Source of the DNA: Siphonodentalium dalli
Taxonomy: Eukaryota > Mollusca > Scaphopoda > Gadilida > Siphonodentaliidae
Direction: 5' to 3'
Length of the DNA: 64,000 bases
Assembly: GCA_032622095.1 (NCBI GenBank)
Contig: CP136067.1
Span: 60,768,893-60,832,892, forward strand
A program made the translations under genes and the position numbers. Of the stretch, positions 41,406-52,749 are shown piece by piece (position 1 is the first letter of the stretch; the number at the start of each line of letters is the position of its first letter). A model generated the notes under the pieces. The model worked only from the letters and a program-made list of their open reading frames with translations, searched no databases and had not been told where the DNA came from.

Positions 41406-41990
41406 AAAGGACTCTTTTGGGGCCAACAACTGTTAGAGTTAGAGTTATCATTAAATTCGTTGCGGAAAACAATAATAGACACAATCATGCATGTGTACTG
41501 TTACAGTGCGTGTTGGTAAATAATGATTTAAAGGTGCGGAATATAGTCACTGGATACTTATTCATGGTAATGAAAATAAGAAGAAATTCATTCTTGATTT
41601 TCATGTTCTTCTTGGTAATAATGGTTTAACAAAATGTGTATGAGTTTCAGCTGTATCCACCGGGAACGCCTTGTGCACATTAGTCTTGGAGATGCATGAA
41701 AATTGGGTTTGTGTATATATGGCGACGTCATAGATCCGTTTGAATAAAATGACCTGATAATCTTGAGACCAGTATGTTATGAGGTATTTTTCTGACTCAT
41801 CCTTTAAGAGTTTCATTTCCGGCGAATAAATGTCTATATTGTACGACAAATGTCATATTTATGGTTGTAAACGCTTCCTGGTTGTAAATTTTAGTGTCTC
41901 GTAATTGGACTACAGATACAACTCACAACACGGCAATATCAACTGATGGGCGACTATAGTCGCAACAAACTCAACCATCACTATATACTA
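41406..41990. other. Gbx 3' flank and likely 3' UTR region
   Basis: Follows the Gbx stop codon on the minus strand. No canonical AATAAA is visible on the minus strand within it; a CATAAA variant occurs at about 41860-41865. The 3' UTR end is therefore not set. Confidence 0.35.
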
Positions 41991-42517
41991 TCATATAGGT
42001 CGTCCGGACTTCTCCATCTGTTGGTGATGACTACGAATAGCGATGCGATTCACATGCACCGGAATAGGTACAACAATTTTAGGTTTGTTACTATGATCAC
42101 CACAGTGTCTACCGTGCAGCATTCCGGCCTTGACCCTCTTCCACTTTGCGCGTCGATTTTGGAACCATATTTTCACCTGAACCTCACTCAAGTTGAGACT
42201 GTGCGCAATTTGTGACCTCTCGGTCAAAGACAAATATTTCTTGCTATGAAACTCCTTTTCAAGTTCAAGAAGTTGCTCACTAGTAAACGCAGTTCGTCGT
42301 CGGCGTGTTTTCCCATTCAGAGAGTTTGAGGATTCCATAATTTTTGAACAATCTGTTTTCGTATCATTGTCTGACCTTTCACCATCTTCCTCAAGGTCGC
42401 ACTCGTCAATCAGGTCGATATCGTCATCAGCCACATTGGTCTGCCGTCTCCCATTGTCCTCAGTCCTTGATGGTGAGCTGTGTCTGCTGTTTTCGTTATT
42501 TGGCGAACTCCGTAAAT
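41991..42517 (-). CDS. Gbx: Gbx homeobox gene, coding exon 2 (homeodomain exon)
   Basis: Encodes residues 136-310 of a 310-residue transcription factor. The exon begins after the acceptor TTTTCACAG (AG at 42518-42519 on the plus strand) in phase 1 and ends with TGA at 41991-41993. It opens with a Ser/Asn-rich stretch, then an acidic linker (about residues 165-187). The homeodomain is about 206-265 (42129-42308). It contains [28 protein letters not shown] and [13 protein letters not shown], with Gln50 in the recognition helix. Next comes [12 protein letters not shown] (282-293), a motif diagnostic of Gbx proteins just after the homeodomain. Gbx factors pattern the anterior nerve cord and, in vertebrates, the midbrain-hindbrain boundary. 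There are no internal stops or frameshifts, so the gene looks intact. The start lies in exon 1, not at the GTG at 42434. Confidence 0.96.
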
Positions 42518-42959
42518 CTGTGAAAAGACAACAAATTAAAGATGTTGCATATATTTTGTTGAGTATAAAAGGAGATGGTCTTGGAGAAAAAAATACATGG
42601 CATTGGAAATATCTCCCTGAATTTTCTCCCGACTCCCCACCCCCTTGAATTGTATGTTAAATGTTGACCGTATAAATTATAGTCGTGAATGGCTACACGC
42701 TATGTTAAATAAAATGGTCTTCCAATGCATGCATATAATTGAAAGTCAGCTCATCTCAATGAAATGCGATTAGTTTCTATATTATGCCATGGATTATAGA
42801 TTGACAATATTGTCCTACATGCATAGACAAGAAGACACTGCATATCACACAGAGCCCTATATATATAAAGCCCCATATATATCAGATTTATAGAGACACT
42901 GACTCAGTATATGAGCGTTCATTGCTTCAATGTGCGTGAACAAATTCCTAAATTTCATA

Positions 42960-43420
42960 TCAGAAACCCGAGAAACCCACTCGGTGATCTACATAGGTAT
43001 TCCCTTCCCGTTGCTCTAAATTAGAGCAAACGCGGCCCATAATTTGAATTGCTTAGTATTTTGTGAGTCGCCTTGATCTCCATGACAATGCGTCGATGTT
43101 TGCTTTTCTCGGGTGGGTCAGATAATCGCAGACATGTAATGTATGAACGACCAACGGTTGCACATATAATATTTCATCCAATATAAATCTCGACAATGCG
43201 CAGACGAGATTTCTCCTTGGGTTGAACCGCGATGTTAGTTATTAGTTGTAACAGATACCCGGATTACGGTGAAAACTGCCGATCATAGCCGAAAAATATC
43301 CCATCGAACAAGAGGGCAATTAACTCGTTTCCCCAGACCTTCGGGCGGGGAATATAACTGCCTCTATCATCGGCGTTCGTGTTAAATAGTCTCTTGGCGT
43401 TCTATAGCCACAGTGTAGTC
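42960..43420. promoter_or_regulatory. Candidate intronic regulatory block of Gbx
   Basis: A repeat-free, less AT-rich stretch close to the homeobox exon, with words such as GGGTCAGATAATCGC (43116), GACAATGCG twice (43083, 43193) and GGCAATTAACTCG (43315). Its position inside a developmental gene makes a cis-regulatory role plausible, but there is no direct proof. Confidence 0.2.
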
Positions 43421-43574
43421 GAATCTATAACACATGCACATGTTAGGGATGAACAACAGCAACATTTATATATAAAATACAACAGAACCTCCCAGGTATA
43501 ATGCTTATTAATAGGTGATAACATGTGCGTCAAAAGTCTTATTCAACGTAAAACCACACAGCATGCAGTCTTGG

Positions 43575-43607
43575 TATAATATAATATAATATAATATAAT
43601 ATATATA
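43575..43607. repeat. (TAATA)n microsatellite
   Basis: Six or so TATAA/TAATA pentamers running into a TATATATG tail. Confidence 0.9.
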
Positions 43608-45009
43608 TGTTAAATATGTAGTCGAACACTCTCAATTGATGCATCATGCCAATTAGAAACGGATAGCGAGAATCACAATCTTCCAACTTCCCAAACATCA
43701 ATAACGAATGGTATCACGACGATGTCTGCATGGGGATCTACTACTTCACGAACCTCTCGTGAGTTGTCGGACGATCGAAGTGTAAACATGCATTATATAT
43801 CTGCAGTGGAAAAAGTAAAAGTATTGAACAAATATTCTCAACAATCATATTTAGTCTTAATATATACTATTTGAACTTACTTCCAGATTAGCTATGTTTG
43901 TTGACAAATCACTAACATATTGCTTTACATTTAATACATGAAAATGCATGAAATAAAGTTTGAAGCATACCTTTCAAATCCTTGTCCGATTGAAAGCGAC
44001 CATGCATGCATTTACCGAGTTCTTAATTTTATTTAATTATAGATTGGATTGAGGAAAGTCTAAACTTTCTAACACGACGTGTGATTTATGTTTGTCTGTG
44101 AATATTATATATAGGCACATAAATAAATCTAAAACATGCCCTCCAATTTGCCACATCCGTAATATATGCATTTGACTTGAATTTGAAGTTAAATTCCGTT
44201 ACATCAACCATTCTATATGCGATGAAGGGATTTCGGACACAAACGAGGTAATGTGGCTGCGTCATTATATACTTAGCTGTTTTAAATTTACATTTGTGTC
44301 GATGTTCCCTACAATCACTTACAAACCGCCAACGGAATTCCAACGACATAACGGGGTGTCAATAAGCGATTAACTGTTGACAATTAAGAAATCCCTATTT
44401 GTTCTCAATGTATACAGTCATGAGTTCGGTGAATGGCTCCCAGACCCACAGACACGCATAGTACATGCCCATGATGCTTTCGTCGTTTAAAGTTGAATCA
44501 AATTAACAAGTAGCAAATCCCTAAAACTGCAAACAAACGAACGGGGAGATCACCGAGGGTGAAGTATTCGCTAATCGGGTACCCCTTATGTAATTTCGGT
44601 GTTACAGGGATCATGGATGTTTACCGGAGGGCGAAATGGAGTTTAAATGCGATGAAATATGCGAGTGGGATAAAATCGACAAATAACATCCGCAGAGAGT
44701 TTGATAAAAAAAAGGACGCGTTATCAGGCATTATCGCGAAGAAGGTGGTTGGAATAATACGGGTATGATGGAATTCAATTTCAAATACATTGGAAATGTC
44801 CTACTAAAATGACATGACATTCCGTCATAAACGACTTGTAACATGAGTAATTAAAGGACATGTATTATACAATATGTACAATAAAATGACGGGTATATAA
44901 ATGCGCTTTGTTACTTTCTGGTTTCCCCAGTCAATGCTGATCATAAACAAATTCACATTTCTATATTAGAAATGGAATGGTCCTGCTTCTCTTTTTTTGT
45001 CACTGGAGG

Positions 45010-45490
45010 CACGTGGTAACACTTTATTTCAATAAAAAACTGTATTTCTATACACCCCCCATGCACCCCACATTTACGCATGCTATTTGGAACGAAACAA
45101 AACCAGCATATTACTTTATTACTATACATATATATACTATATAACTGAAACAAACTCAAATCGGGAGCCATTATTCAGTGGCTTGGCCGGGGGGGGGGGG
45201 GTTGCGACCCCTTTGCATGTGCGCTTCGCGCACATTTTTATCCTAAACAGCCCAAACATTGGGAGCCTTTATTCAGCAGCATACAGGGATCACAGGCCCC
45301 TGCACTGCGGCCAATTTGTGGGAACACTTTATTTCACTAAAACTGTATTTTATACCCAAGACCCACCACATATATGCATTCACACAATCAAGTTATATTA
45401 TTTTATTACTTTATACCATTCGGGAGCCTTTATTTAGTGGCGGATGAGCCTGCAGGACATGTACACGTGCGCTTCGCGCACTTTATGATC
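45010..45490. repeat. Two-copy tandem duplication, ~280-bp unit
   Basis: Both copies have ACACTTTATTTCA with AAAACTGTATTT, CACCCCACAT/CACCACAT, TATTACTTTATTACT, CGGGAGCC-TTATTCAGTGGC and GTGCGCTTCGCGCAC. An extra GGGAGCCTTTATTCAGC block sits between them at 45260. An 11-12-G run lies near 45190. Confidence 0.65.
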
Positions 45491-45510
45491 TTGAACAGCG
45501 TTTAGATCGT

Positions 45511-45745
45511 TTAAAGGTACTCAATCCAATTCGATGGGCGCCATATCACCAGAATCCAAGAACAACAACAACAACAACAATATTTGAAATGCCGCTTCAG
45601 TTTTCAGAATCGATTAATTTCCCAAAAATAATAAACTATAGTATAAAATTGCACAAAACGTGTTATTTATCAACATTTTGTTCCACGAAATTGGCCCCGA
45701 TTGTCAAATATTAACACCCAAAGCCACTTGATTTTAGAGTTATAA
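45511..45745 (-). mobile_element. TTAA-type MITE, inverted and truncated copy
   Basis: Begins TTAAAGGTACTCAATCC, then (CAA)n, the reverse complement of the (TTG)n found inside the right end of the full copies. It runs through AACATTTTGTTC to CCACTTGATTTTAGAGTTAT, which is the complement of ATAACTCTAAAATCAAGTGG. The rest of the element is missing, cut off where the hairpin-family array begins. Confidence 0.75.
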
Positions 45746-46515
45746 TCGATGGCTGCCATCCAGAAATCACCCTGAAGATCCATATGCAGTTTGGTGACGA
45801 TCGGACGAAGGATGTAGCATGTACAGAGTGTGCCGATTTATTTAGTCAGGTGTGCCGATTTATTTAGTCAAACACAGTAAAATGCCTATAAATTTTAAAA
45901 ACATTTCTCCGATATATGCGGACTGCATGCAGGGTGTGCCGATGGATTAAACTTTTAAATCAAAGATGACCGCTGGCGGCCATGTTTTCCAACGCAATTC
46001 GGAGAAATTCGATGGCTCCCTGAAGAGTGAAGATCCAGATCAAGTTTGGTGCATGGGGTGGCAATCAGATGAGGGATTTAGACTGTATATGGTGTGCCAA
46101 AGGATTTAGTCATGCAAAGAGTAACATTCGAGATGCCTGCCGGTGGCCATGTTTTTCATCGAAAATCCGTAAATGGCTCCCATCTAGAGGTGATCCTAAA
46201 CATGCCAGTAAATTTTCAAAACATTTCTCCAAAAATGCGGGCTGCAAGGTGGATTCTTGCCGATGGATTCATATTTGAAATCCAAAATAGCTGCTGCATG
46301 GCGGCCACGCTTTTTATCGAATCTCGGAAAAAATCGATGGCTCCCATCTGAAGGTCACACCGAAGATCCATATGAAGTTTCATGATGATCGGATGGTGGA
46401 TGCGGCCTGTTGGGTGAACCAAAGTAAATTTTTGACGGACGCACGCCCCGATACACGACGACGGACGCTAACCCATCATCACAATAGCACAGGCTTGACT
46501 TCGTCAAGTTGCGCT
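45746..46515 (+). repeat. Hairpin-ended modular repeat, copy 3
   Basis: Same modules as at 39.6-41.4 kb: GGTGACGATCGGACGAAGG, AGGATTTAGTCATGCAAAGA, GGTGATCCTAAACATGCC, GGCGGCCATGTTTT. It ends in a 30-base hairpin at 46486-46515, AGCACAGGCTTGAC, loop TTC, GTCAAGTTGCGCT. It follows the truncated MITE without a gap, so one element probably inserted in the other. Confidence 0.75.
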
Positions 46516-46524
46516 AACGATTGT

Positions 46525-46576
46525 CCAACAACAGCAACAACAACAGCAACAACAACAGCAACAACAACAGCAACAA
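46525..46576. repeat. (CAACAACAG)n microsatellite
   Basis: Tandem CAACAACAG/CAACAGCAA units directly after the hairpin end. Confidence 0.9.
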
Positions 46577-47410
46577 CATCTTTTTCTCAATGGCGTACGA
46601 CGGTAATGATCGACTCTGCTACATGAATGCGTTGTAATATCAATTAACCGGACTGGCTCGGTTAGCCGGGCTAGCCCGAACTCATTTTAAGATCACTATT
46701 ATGTCACTCTACTACGTCAGCCAATAGTATTGCTAGAAAAGTCGACAATAATACAAAATACAGGAATACTGTCAGTCTCAGACCAACACAAACGTGCATG
46801 CATGCCCTCCGCAAAATATGTTATATAAATTCGGGACCATCTAAAACAGGTATTAGCTATTTTTCTTATTTTGATCGAGATATATAAGTTAACTTCTTGA
46901 GCATCGCTGATGTCCAATGTTATGCAAGTTTCATGCTGGCAGTCAATATGTCGTTTTAGCCAAATATATGTACTTCCAAAATCCGGCATCAACGTTATAT
47001 AGGTTGTTATTTGTTATCTGGATGGTCGAGACCTATATATAAGTCCAACGGTGAACATCGCCAGCATCCATATGAGAGCTAGGTCTAGAATTATCAATGC
47101 GCGACGTCGTTGGGTATATGTATATGATATTGGAACTTTCGACAGCTGTCAATCAAATCATTATGAAATTTTTGCTATATTGAAAATGCTGATGCCATCT
47201 TCAACTAATTTGGATATCAGTGCACACTTTTAGTGTTAACAAATGATTATTTGACCTCTAATTGGAAATGTTTCCATGCATAACTATAACAGTGTATTTC
47301 GTGTTGTGTGTCGATTTCGTGTTGTGTGTCGCTCATTATTTTTTCACATTTAAAGGCGAAAACAAAGTATGTTCTTGTGTGTGCAAAACAGCACAAGTAC
47401 AGGCTGTAAA
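46577..47410. other. Unassigned intronic sequence
   Basis: No recognisable gene or repeat. A palindromic GTTAGCCGGGCTAGC word lies near 46660. Confidence 0.4.
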
Positions 47411-47840
47411 TTAAAGGTACTCAATCCGAACAGAGGGTTCCCATCTCAACAGATTCCAACAACAACAATCCGATCAGAGGGTCCTATATTACTATTTCTT
47501 TGGCTTTGGGGGTAACAAATATTTGATTCGAGTCGAGGAACCCATCAAACAAAGCTCAGAGTTATTAGATATTGATTTTTGAAATTTTTTATTTACTCGA
47601 GATGAGTACTAATAATTGCCTTCAACTGCCGTAATCTGCTCGGGATGTGTACACCAAAATCTATTCAAACAGACAAGGATGGATAACTCTAAAATCAAGT
47701 GGTAATAATAACGCAATTTTGACTGAGTTCTGGGCCAGAAAGTATTCCCGATAATGAAAAATAATAGATTTATAAAATCGATATCTAACATATCTGAGCT
47801 TTGATGGGTGACTTCCTCGACTCGAATCAAATATTTTTTC
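47411..47840. mobile_element. TTAA-type MITE, rearranged copy
   Basis: Starts TTAAAGGTACTCAATCCGA, with a second CCGATCAGAGGGTCC 50-odd bases later. It continues with TTTCTTTGGCTTTGGGGG, GATTCGAGTCGAGGAACCCA and GGATAACTCTAAAATCAAGT. From about 47755 an inverted piece returns: ATCGATATCTAACATATC, AGCTTTGATGGGTG and CCTCGACTCGAATCAAATATT. This copy therefore contains a partial inverted duplication of itself. Confidence 0.7.
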
Positions 47841-48719
47841 GGATTCAATTGGTTCAATATCATAAGTTATGTATTGGTTGGTGATGTCTGTGACGAATAC
47901 ATTAGAATGAATCTTGATATCTTCGATAGAATTCAAATAAGAAGCATCAAAACTTCCATGAGACCGATCGTCACCACGTGATCACCGTATTATATGAGTA
48001 AGCATGTCTATAATATTTATGGTGCTCCCTCATTACAGTAGTAGCAATGCATCTGGTTTGTCAACGTATATGTGCGCAAGACTGAACAAGGAATACCCAA
48101 TGAGCTTGCGTTTAGTACACCAATGAGTCTCGTAATAGTGATTAAAGAGTAATTCAAAGTGTTAGTGACACTAGCTTGGATCTGTGTCATCGTTGTCTGA
48201 AGTAATCGTCCGGGACCAATGATTGTTTGGTTAGTGAAGCTGAAAAGCTACCCACGAAATTACCCAAAATCTACTCGACTAACTACTGCGTGAGATGGTG
48301 TCGCCCAGACAATTCTAAAATCGTTATAATTTTTCGCTTCATATCAGCAGTAATGAAACAAGAACCATGTTAGATCTTTGATATGATTATGACGATGTGG
48401 GCCTTTGTTAGTATTACTTCTGGATTGACCCAGACGATGTGCACTAGCTGTGGTTTGTTGTATTCATTTACAGTGCGTAACTACTATTTCTGTGATTACG
48501 AAACCGAGATGTGTACATCTGCGTTGTGGCCAATGAGCAAAGTAATTCTTTGGTAATTAAGAGCCGAAATGTTAAACATGCAATAAGGGACCGTTTGAAG
48601 TAATTATTGTGAAAAATGTGTGAGGCGTCATCAGGGAAAACTCCTTGGGTTGGGACGCACACGATGCACACCGTGTGAGAATTTCCGTGGTGTCTATGTA
48701 ACATTATATTTCACCCGAT

Positions 48720-48722
<3 letters not shown>
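47841..48722. other. Unassigned intronic sequence
   Basis: No recognisable gene or repeat. Confidence 0.4.
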
Positions 48723-48811
<89 letters not shown>

Positions 48812-48813
48812 CC

Positions 48814-48875
<62 letters not shown>
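48723..48875. repeat. (CT)n microsatellite
   Basis: About 150 bases of CT dinucleotides with two short interruptions near 48809 and 48830. The Ser/Leu open frame through it is an artefact. Confidence 0.97.
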
Positions 48876-48877
<2 letters not shown>

Positions 48878-48944
48878 GCTCTCTCCTGTCTTTCTTTCTT
48901 TTCTTGTCTATATGTGAGCCTTTATCGGAAAGTCAAAATGTCGT

Positions 48945-49330
48945 ATAAAAATTAACGGACAAAACCCGTAATATGTGGGTATCATTTCTCCCAACCTGTG
49001 CTATCACGATGACATGGGTATAATTTTCCCCAACCTGTGTTATCGCCATGACAAAGGACAACGAAATCCGATAATTAAAACCTAGTGCAAGGTGATATGT
49101 TCGGACGGACACAATATTCACAAATTTCCAAGTCAAACAAGGGACGTAACTCTGGTAAAATTAAAAGACGAAACCAGTATATGTGGGTATCATTTCCCCC
49201 AACCTTTGCTATCTGCACGCCAAAGGACAACGAAATCCGATAATTAACACCCGAGTTACAAGGTAATATGTTCGGACGGCTTGACGCCCCGACGGACGGA
49301 CGGACGGACGGACGGACGGACATCGGCTAT
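48945..49330. repeat. Tandem duplication ending in (ACGG)n
   Basis: Two copies, at about 48950-49110 and 49160-49285. Both contain ATATGTGGGTATCATTTC, CCCAACCT, CAAAGGACAACGAAATCCGA and GGTGATATGTTCGGACGG/GGTAATATGTTCGGACGG. The second runs into a GACG/GGAC tetranucleotide tract at 49290-49321. Minus-strand frames through the tract (Ser-Val-Arg-Pro repeats) are artefacts. Confidence 0.7.
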
Positions 49331-50598
49331 ATGCCCGAACCTCCTACGTGGGTCGGGGGCATAATAAATACAAACAATTTGGATAAGTTGCCTGTATCAT
49401 ATCTTTCGATAACAATATTGTCGACATAAATGCCAATACTCGTTTGCACCCCCCCCCCTAGCCCCGCCATTATAAAATCATGTGACCATATCCCTGAAAT
49501 TTGAACATGTTCTTCATTTTTGGCCTAGCGTATCAATTCTTTTAAAATATTGTTTCTCTATACATGTCTTGAGATATATTGCAAGAACCATTCCATCCCT
49601 CCTAGCATTACCTCTTAAACTTGCAAGAAAATCCTGAAATTTTAGAAGGGTCACATTTGGAATTTGGAGGGAAAACACCAATATAAGTTTGGGGAAAATG
49701 GCTTTTGAAAATTTTGGTCTTTGAATCCATTTATTAAAAACTTGGTGTTATTTCCTCGAAAATCCAGCTGTGATCCTTCTAAAAATAATATAATAAAATT
49801 AAATATACATATATTCCCGGTCCCTGTGCATTGTTTCCATTTCAGCAATAGGTCGTGACTCGTGAGGGACAACAGTGATATCACTCTGTCCGTTGGTCAA
49901 ATAGGAAATGTCATATAATTTAATTTTGACACGTGAGTTGTTTATTAGAGAGGTTCAGTCACAAGTACTTGTAAATATGTGTTGTTAATATCAAAGACAG
50001 TCGCATGAATAGCGTAATAACTGCGGCTATACGTATATATATATACGGTTCAGAATTTTGGTATCCGATGTGTAATGAAACTATTAACAAAACTAAATAA
50101 TATCACGAGCCAAACCATGTGACGCGACTTTTCTCACTAGATGCATCAATTACAATATTATTGCAACACATGTGCATGGCTGTAACTGAACATCTCTATT
50201 AATACAATCGTGTCTAACGTTTCGTGTCGTGTCATGAACTGAGTATATATAGTTTTTAGTACGTTCATGTATAATGTGCTGTTCCGTATATATAACAGAA
50301 GTTTTTTTTTTCAATTTTAAATCGATGGTGATGATATAAGTGACACGTTATTTTCTCATAAGACAGCAAACACTTTACTTCTGACATATGAGTAAACACC
50401 CCTATCTTTTATCGGTATTCGCCAGGTGTTCGCGCCTGGTGGGGTTGTGTGTGTGGGGGCTGTATGTATGGGCTAAATGATTAAGTGAACACGTGTATGT
50501 ATATTGATCGACCCAAAAAAGCTGTAAAAGAAATCGCAGTATCCATGTTTTCAAAGTTACTAACAGTGCTTGTGCAATTTAATATCGATTGCCTTATA
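49331..50598. other. Unassigned intronic sequence
   Basis: A 9-C run near 49450; otherwise nothing recognised. Confidence 0.4.
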
Positions 50599-51068
50599 TT
50601 AAAGGAACTCAATCAGATCAGACGCTCCTAAATTACTATTTCTTTGGCTTCGGGGGCAAAACAAAATATTTGATTCGAGTCGAGGAACCCACCCATCAAA
50701 GCTCAGAGTGATCAGATATCGATTTTTGAAGTTTGTTATTTCTCGAGATGCGTAATAATATGTGGCCCAAAAACACGTGGTCAAATAGAGGGTCTCGGAC
50801 AAAATTGCGGATAAAGATGGATAACTCTAAAATCAAGTGGTAATACCGTCAACTTTCGTGATACTCTAGTGATAATACGGCCATATGTTGTTGAACAAAA
50901 TGCTGATAACTAACAAGTTTTGGGAAATTTGATACCATATATAGCGGTTAGCATTATTTTGTTGCAAAAAATCGATTCTGATAACTAAAGCGTATTTTGA
51001 AGAAATGTTGTTGTTGTTGTTGTATCTTGATCGTATGGGGACCGTCTGATCGGATTGAGTACCTTTAA
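50599..51068. mobile_element. TTAA-type MITE, full-length copy
   Basis: 470 bases flanked by TTAA at 50599-50602 and 51065-51068. The ends are inverted repeats: the left reads AGGAACTCAATCAGATCAGACG and the right is the complement of AGGTACTCAATCCGATCAGA, about 25 bases. The interior has TTTCTTTGGCTTCGGGGG, GATTCGAGTCGAGGAACCCA, AGAGTGATCAGATATCGA and a (TTG)n tract near the right end. No open frame for a transposase. TTAA target duplication is typical of piggyBac-type elements, but the termini do not show a recognisable piggyBac start, so superfamily is open. Confidence 0.85.
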
Positions 51069-51408
51069 AGGTGCATCTGCCGTCCACACAATGTCACTTT
51101 AAAACCAATGCCTCTGCCTTCCACACAATGTCATTTTAAAATTAATTTTTTCTTTCAAAAATTCCTATATTTTTGTAATTTTCGCTTTCTATCGCCGGGT
51201 CAAGCAAATCATAATGGCTTGCTTCTACTAAAAAGTATACAAAATCTACATTTGCCCCCACACTATTATTTTCTCTTTGTCAAACCAATGTCAAACCCTT
51301 TTACATCCAAAAAACGCAATTTCACCAACAAAAAACAAATTTCGAAAATTCCTATTTTTTTACAACATTTCTTGGCATATTTAAACTATGCAACATTTCT
51401 TGGTACCT
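51069..51408. other. Spacer between two MITE copies
   Basis: Contains a small duplication, TGCCGTCCACACAATGTCAC / TGCCTTCCACACAATGTCAT, at about 51068 and 51114; otherwise nothing recognised. Confidence 0.45.
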
Positions 51409-52088
51409 TTAAATGTACTCAATCCGACCAAACGCTCCTAAATTACTATTTCTTTGGCTTCGGGGGTAAAGAATATTTTATTCGAGTCGATGAACCCACC
51501 CATCAAAGCTCAGAGTGATCAGATATCGATTTTTGAAGTTTCTTATTTCTCGAGATGTGTAAAATATGTGAAACGGAGGGTCTCGGACAAAATTGCGGAT
51601 GAAGATGGATAACACTAAAATCAAGTGGTAATACGGTCAAATTTAGTGATAATACGGCCATATTTTGTTGAACAAAATATTGATAAATAACAAGTTTGGG
51701 AAATTTGATACCATAGTTGACAGTGCGTGTATGCATGGTTAGCATTATTTTGTCGCAACAAATCAATTTTGACGCTATAATGAAGATGATCGCGACGACA
51801 ATGATTACATGTGGTGATGGTGATAATGCTGACTATTATTTTGAGGATGAAACTGGTGATGATGACGGTGATGATGATAATGTTGATTATGACGCCCGAG
51901 AGGTCGCTGTATATTTTGTATATTCAAAATTTCTTCATTCTATCTATCTTTTGTATATAATTTCGTTTTCTCATATCAAATTTGATATGAGAATAAAGCG
52001 ATTATGATAACTAATGCGTATTTTGAAGAAATGTTGTTGTTGTATCTTGAGGGTATGGGGACCGTCTGATCGGATTGAGTACCTTTAA
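51409..52088. mobile_element. TTAA-type MITE, full-length copy with internal insertion
   Basis: Flanked by TTAA at 51409-51412 and 52085-52088, with the same inverted ends as the copy at 50599-51068. The two share nearly all internal blocks. This one has about 230 extra bases at about 51768-52000, including a (GAT)n-rich part near 51830-51890. It lies in the same orientation as its neighbour. Confidence 0.85.
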
Positions 52089-52749
52089 CAGTTGTAATAC
52101 ACTGAACAAAATAATGCAAAAGATATAGTCGTTTTTGTATTCAGTTTTATAGGCAAACATTCTTTGTCAGGTGATTTAGCAAACACAAACTTGCTACTTC
52201 GAGTGATATCTGCCAGAAAGCATGCGTTTGAACCGGTATTGGTACCTCAAACCATATATAGACACCCTACCGGGATATAACTGTGTTCTAAATGATATAT
52301 GTAGATTAGTAAGGTTAATAGTGGACAAACATGAGTAAATTTCAGTGCAGGAAACAATTTGCATTACTGAGTATTACTTATTTTTTTCCAGCACCGACAT
52401 ACCCACCGCACCCCCCGCCTTGTGTCTGGAAAAAATCTGCAGATATTAATTAATTTTAATTACATTCTTATTACAAAAAAGTTCGGTATATTCTGTTCTT
52501 TGTGAATGTATATCTGCTATTAGAATTAACGGGGGACTATCTGGAAGGCATCAAATGAGTCTTATACAGTGGTAACTTTTTTCGAGGAAGAAATTTAATG
52601 CTGCAATTAAAAACAAATTTGAAGTGACGCTGTCGGTGTTCTGGTTTCAGGGATGGGAAAGATGAGGGACACCAAAATTGATGATTGTTTTTGGTGACTA
52701 ATTTCAACAGGCTTATATGGTCATCCCCACGATGTTAAGGGGTTACATG
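52089..52749. other. Unassigned intronic sequence
   Basis: No recognisable gene or repeat. Confidence 0.4.

Noticed and set aside
42367-42648. Plus-strand open frame of 93 residues over the homeobox exon
   Set aside because: It is antisense to Gbx exon 2 and its Ser/Arg-rich content simply mirrors the acidic linker codons.
48620-48955. 111-residue plus-strand open frame
   Set aside because: Translation of a (CT)n microsatellite.
51717-52007. Acidic 96-residue frame
   Set aside because: Lies within a TTAA MITE copy and reflects a (GAT)n-rich insertion.
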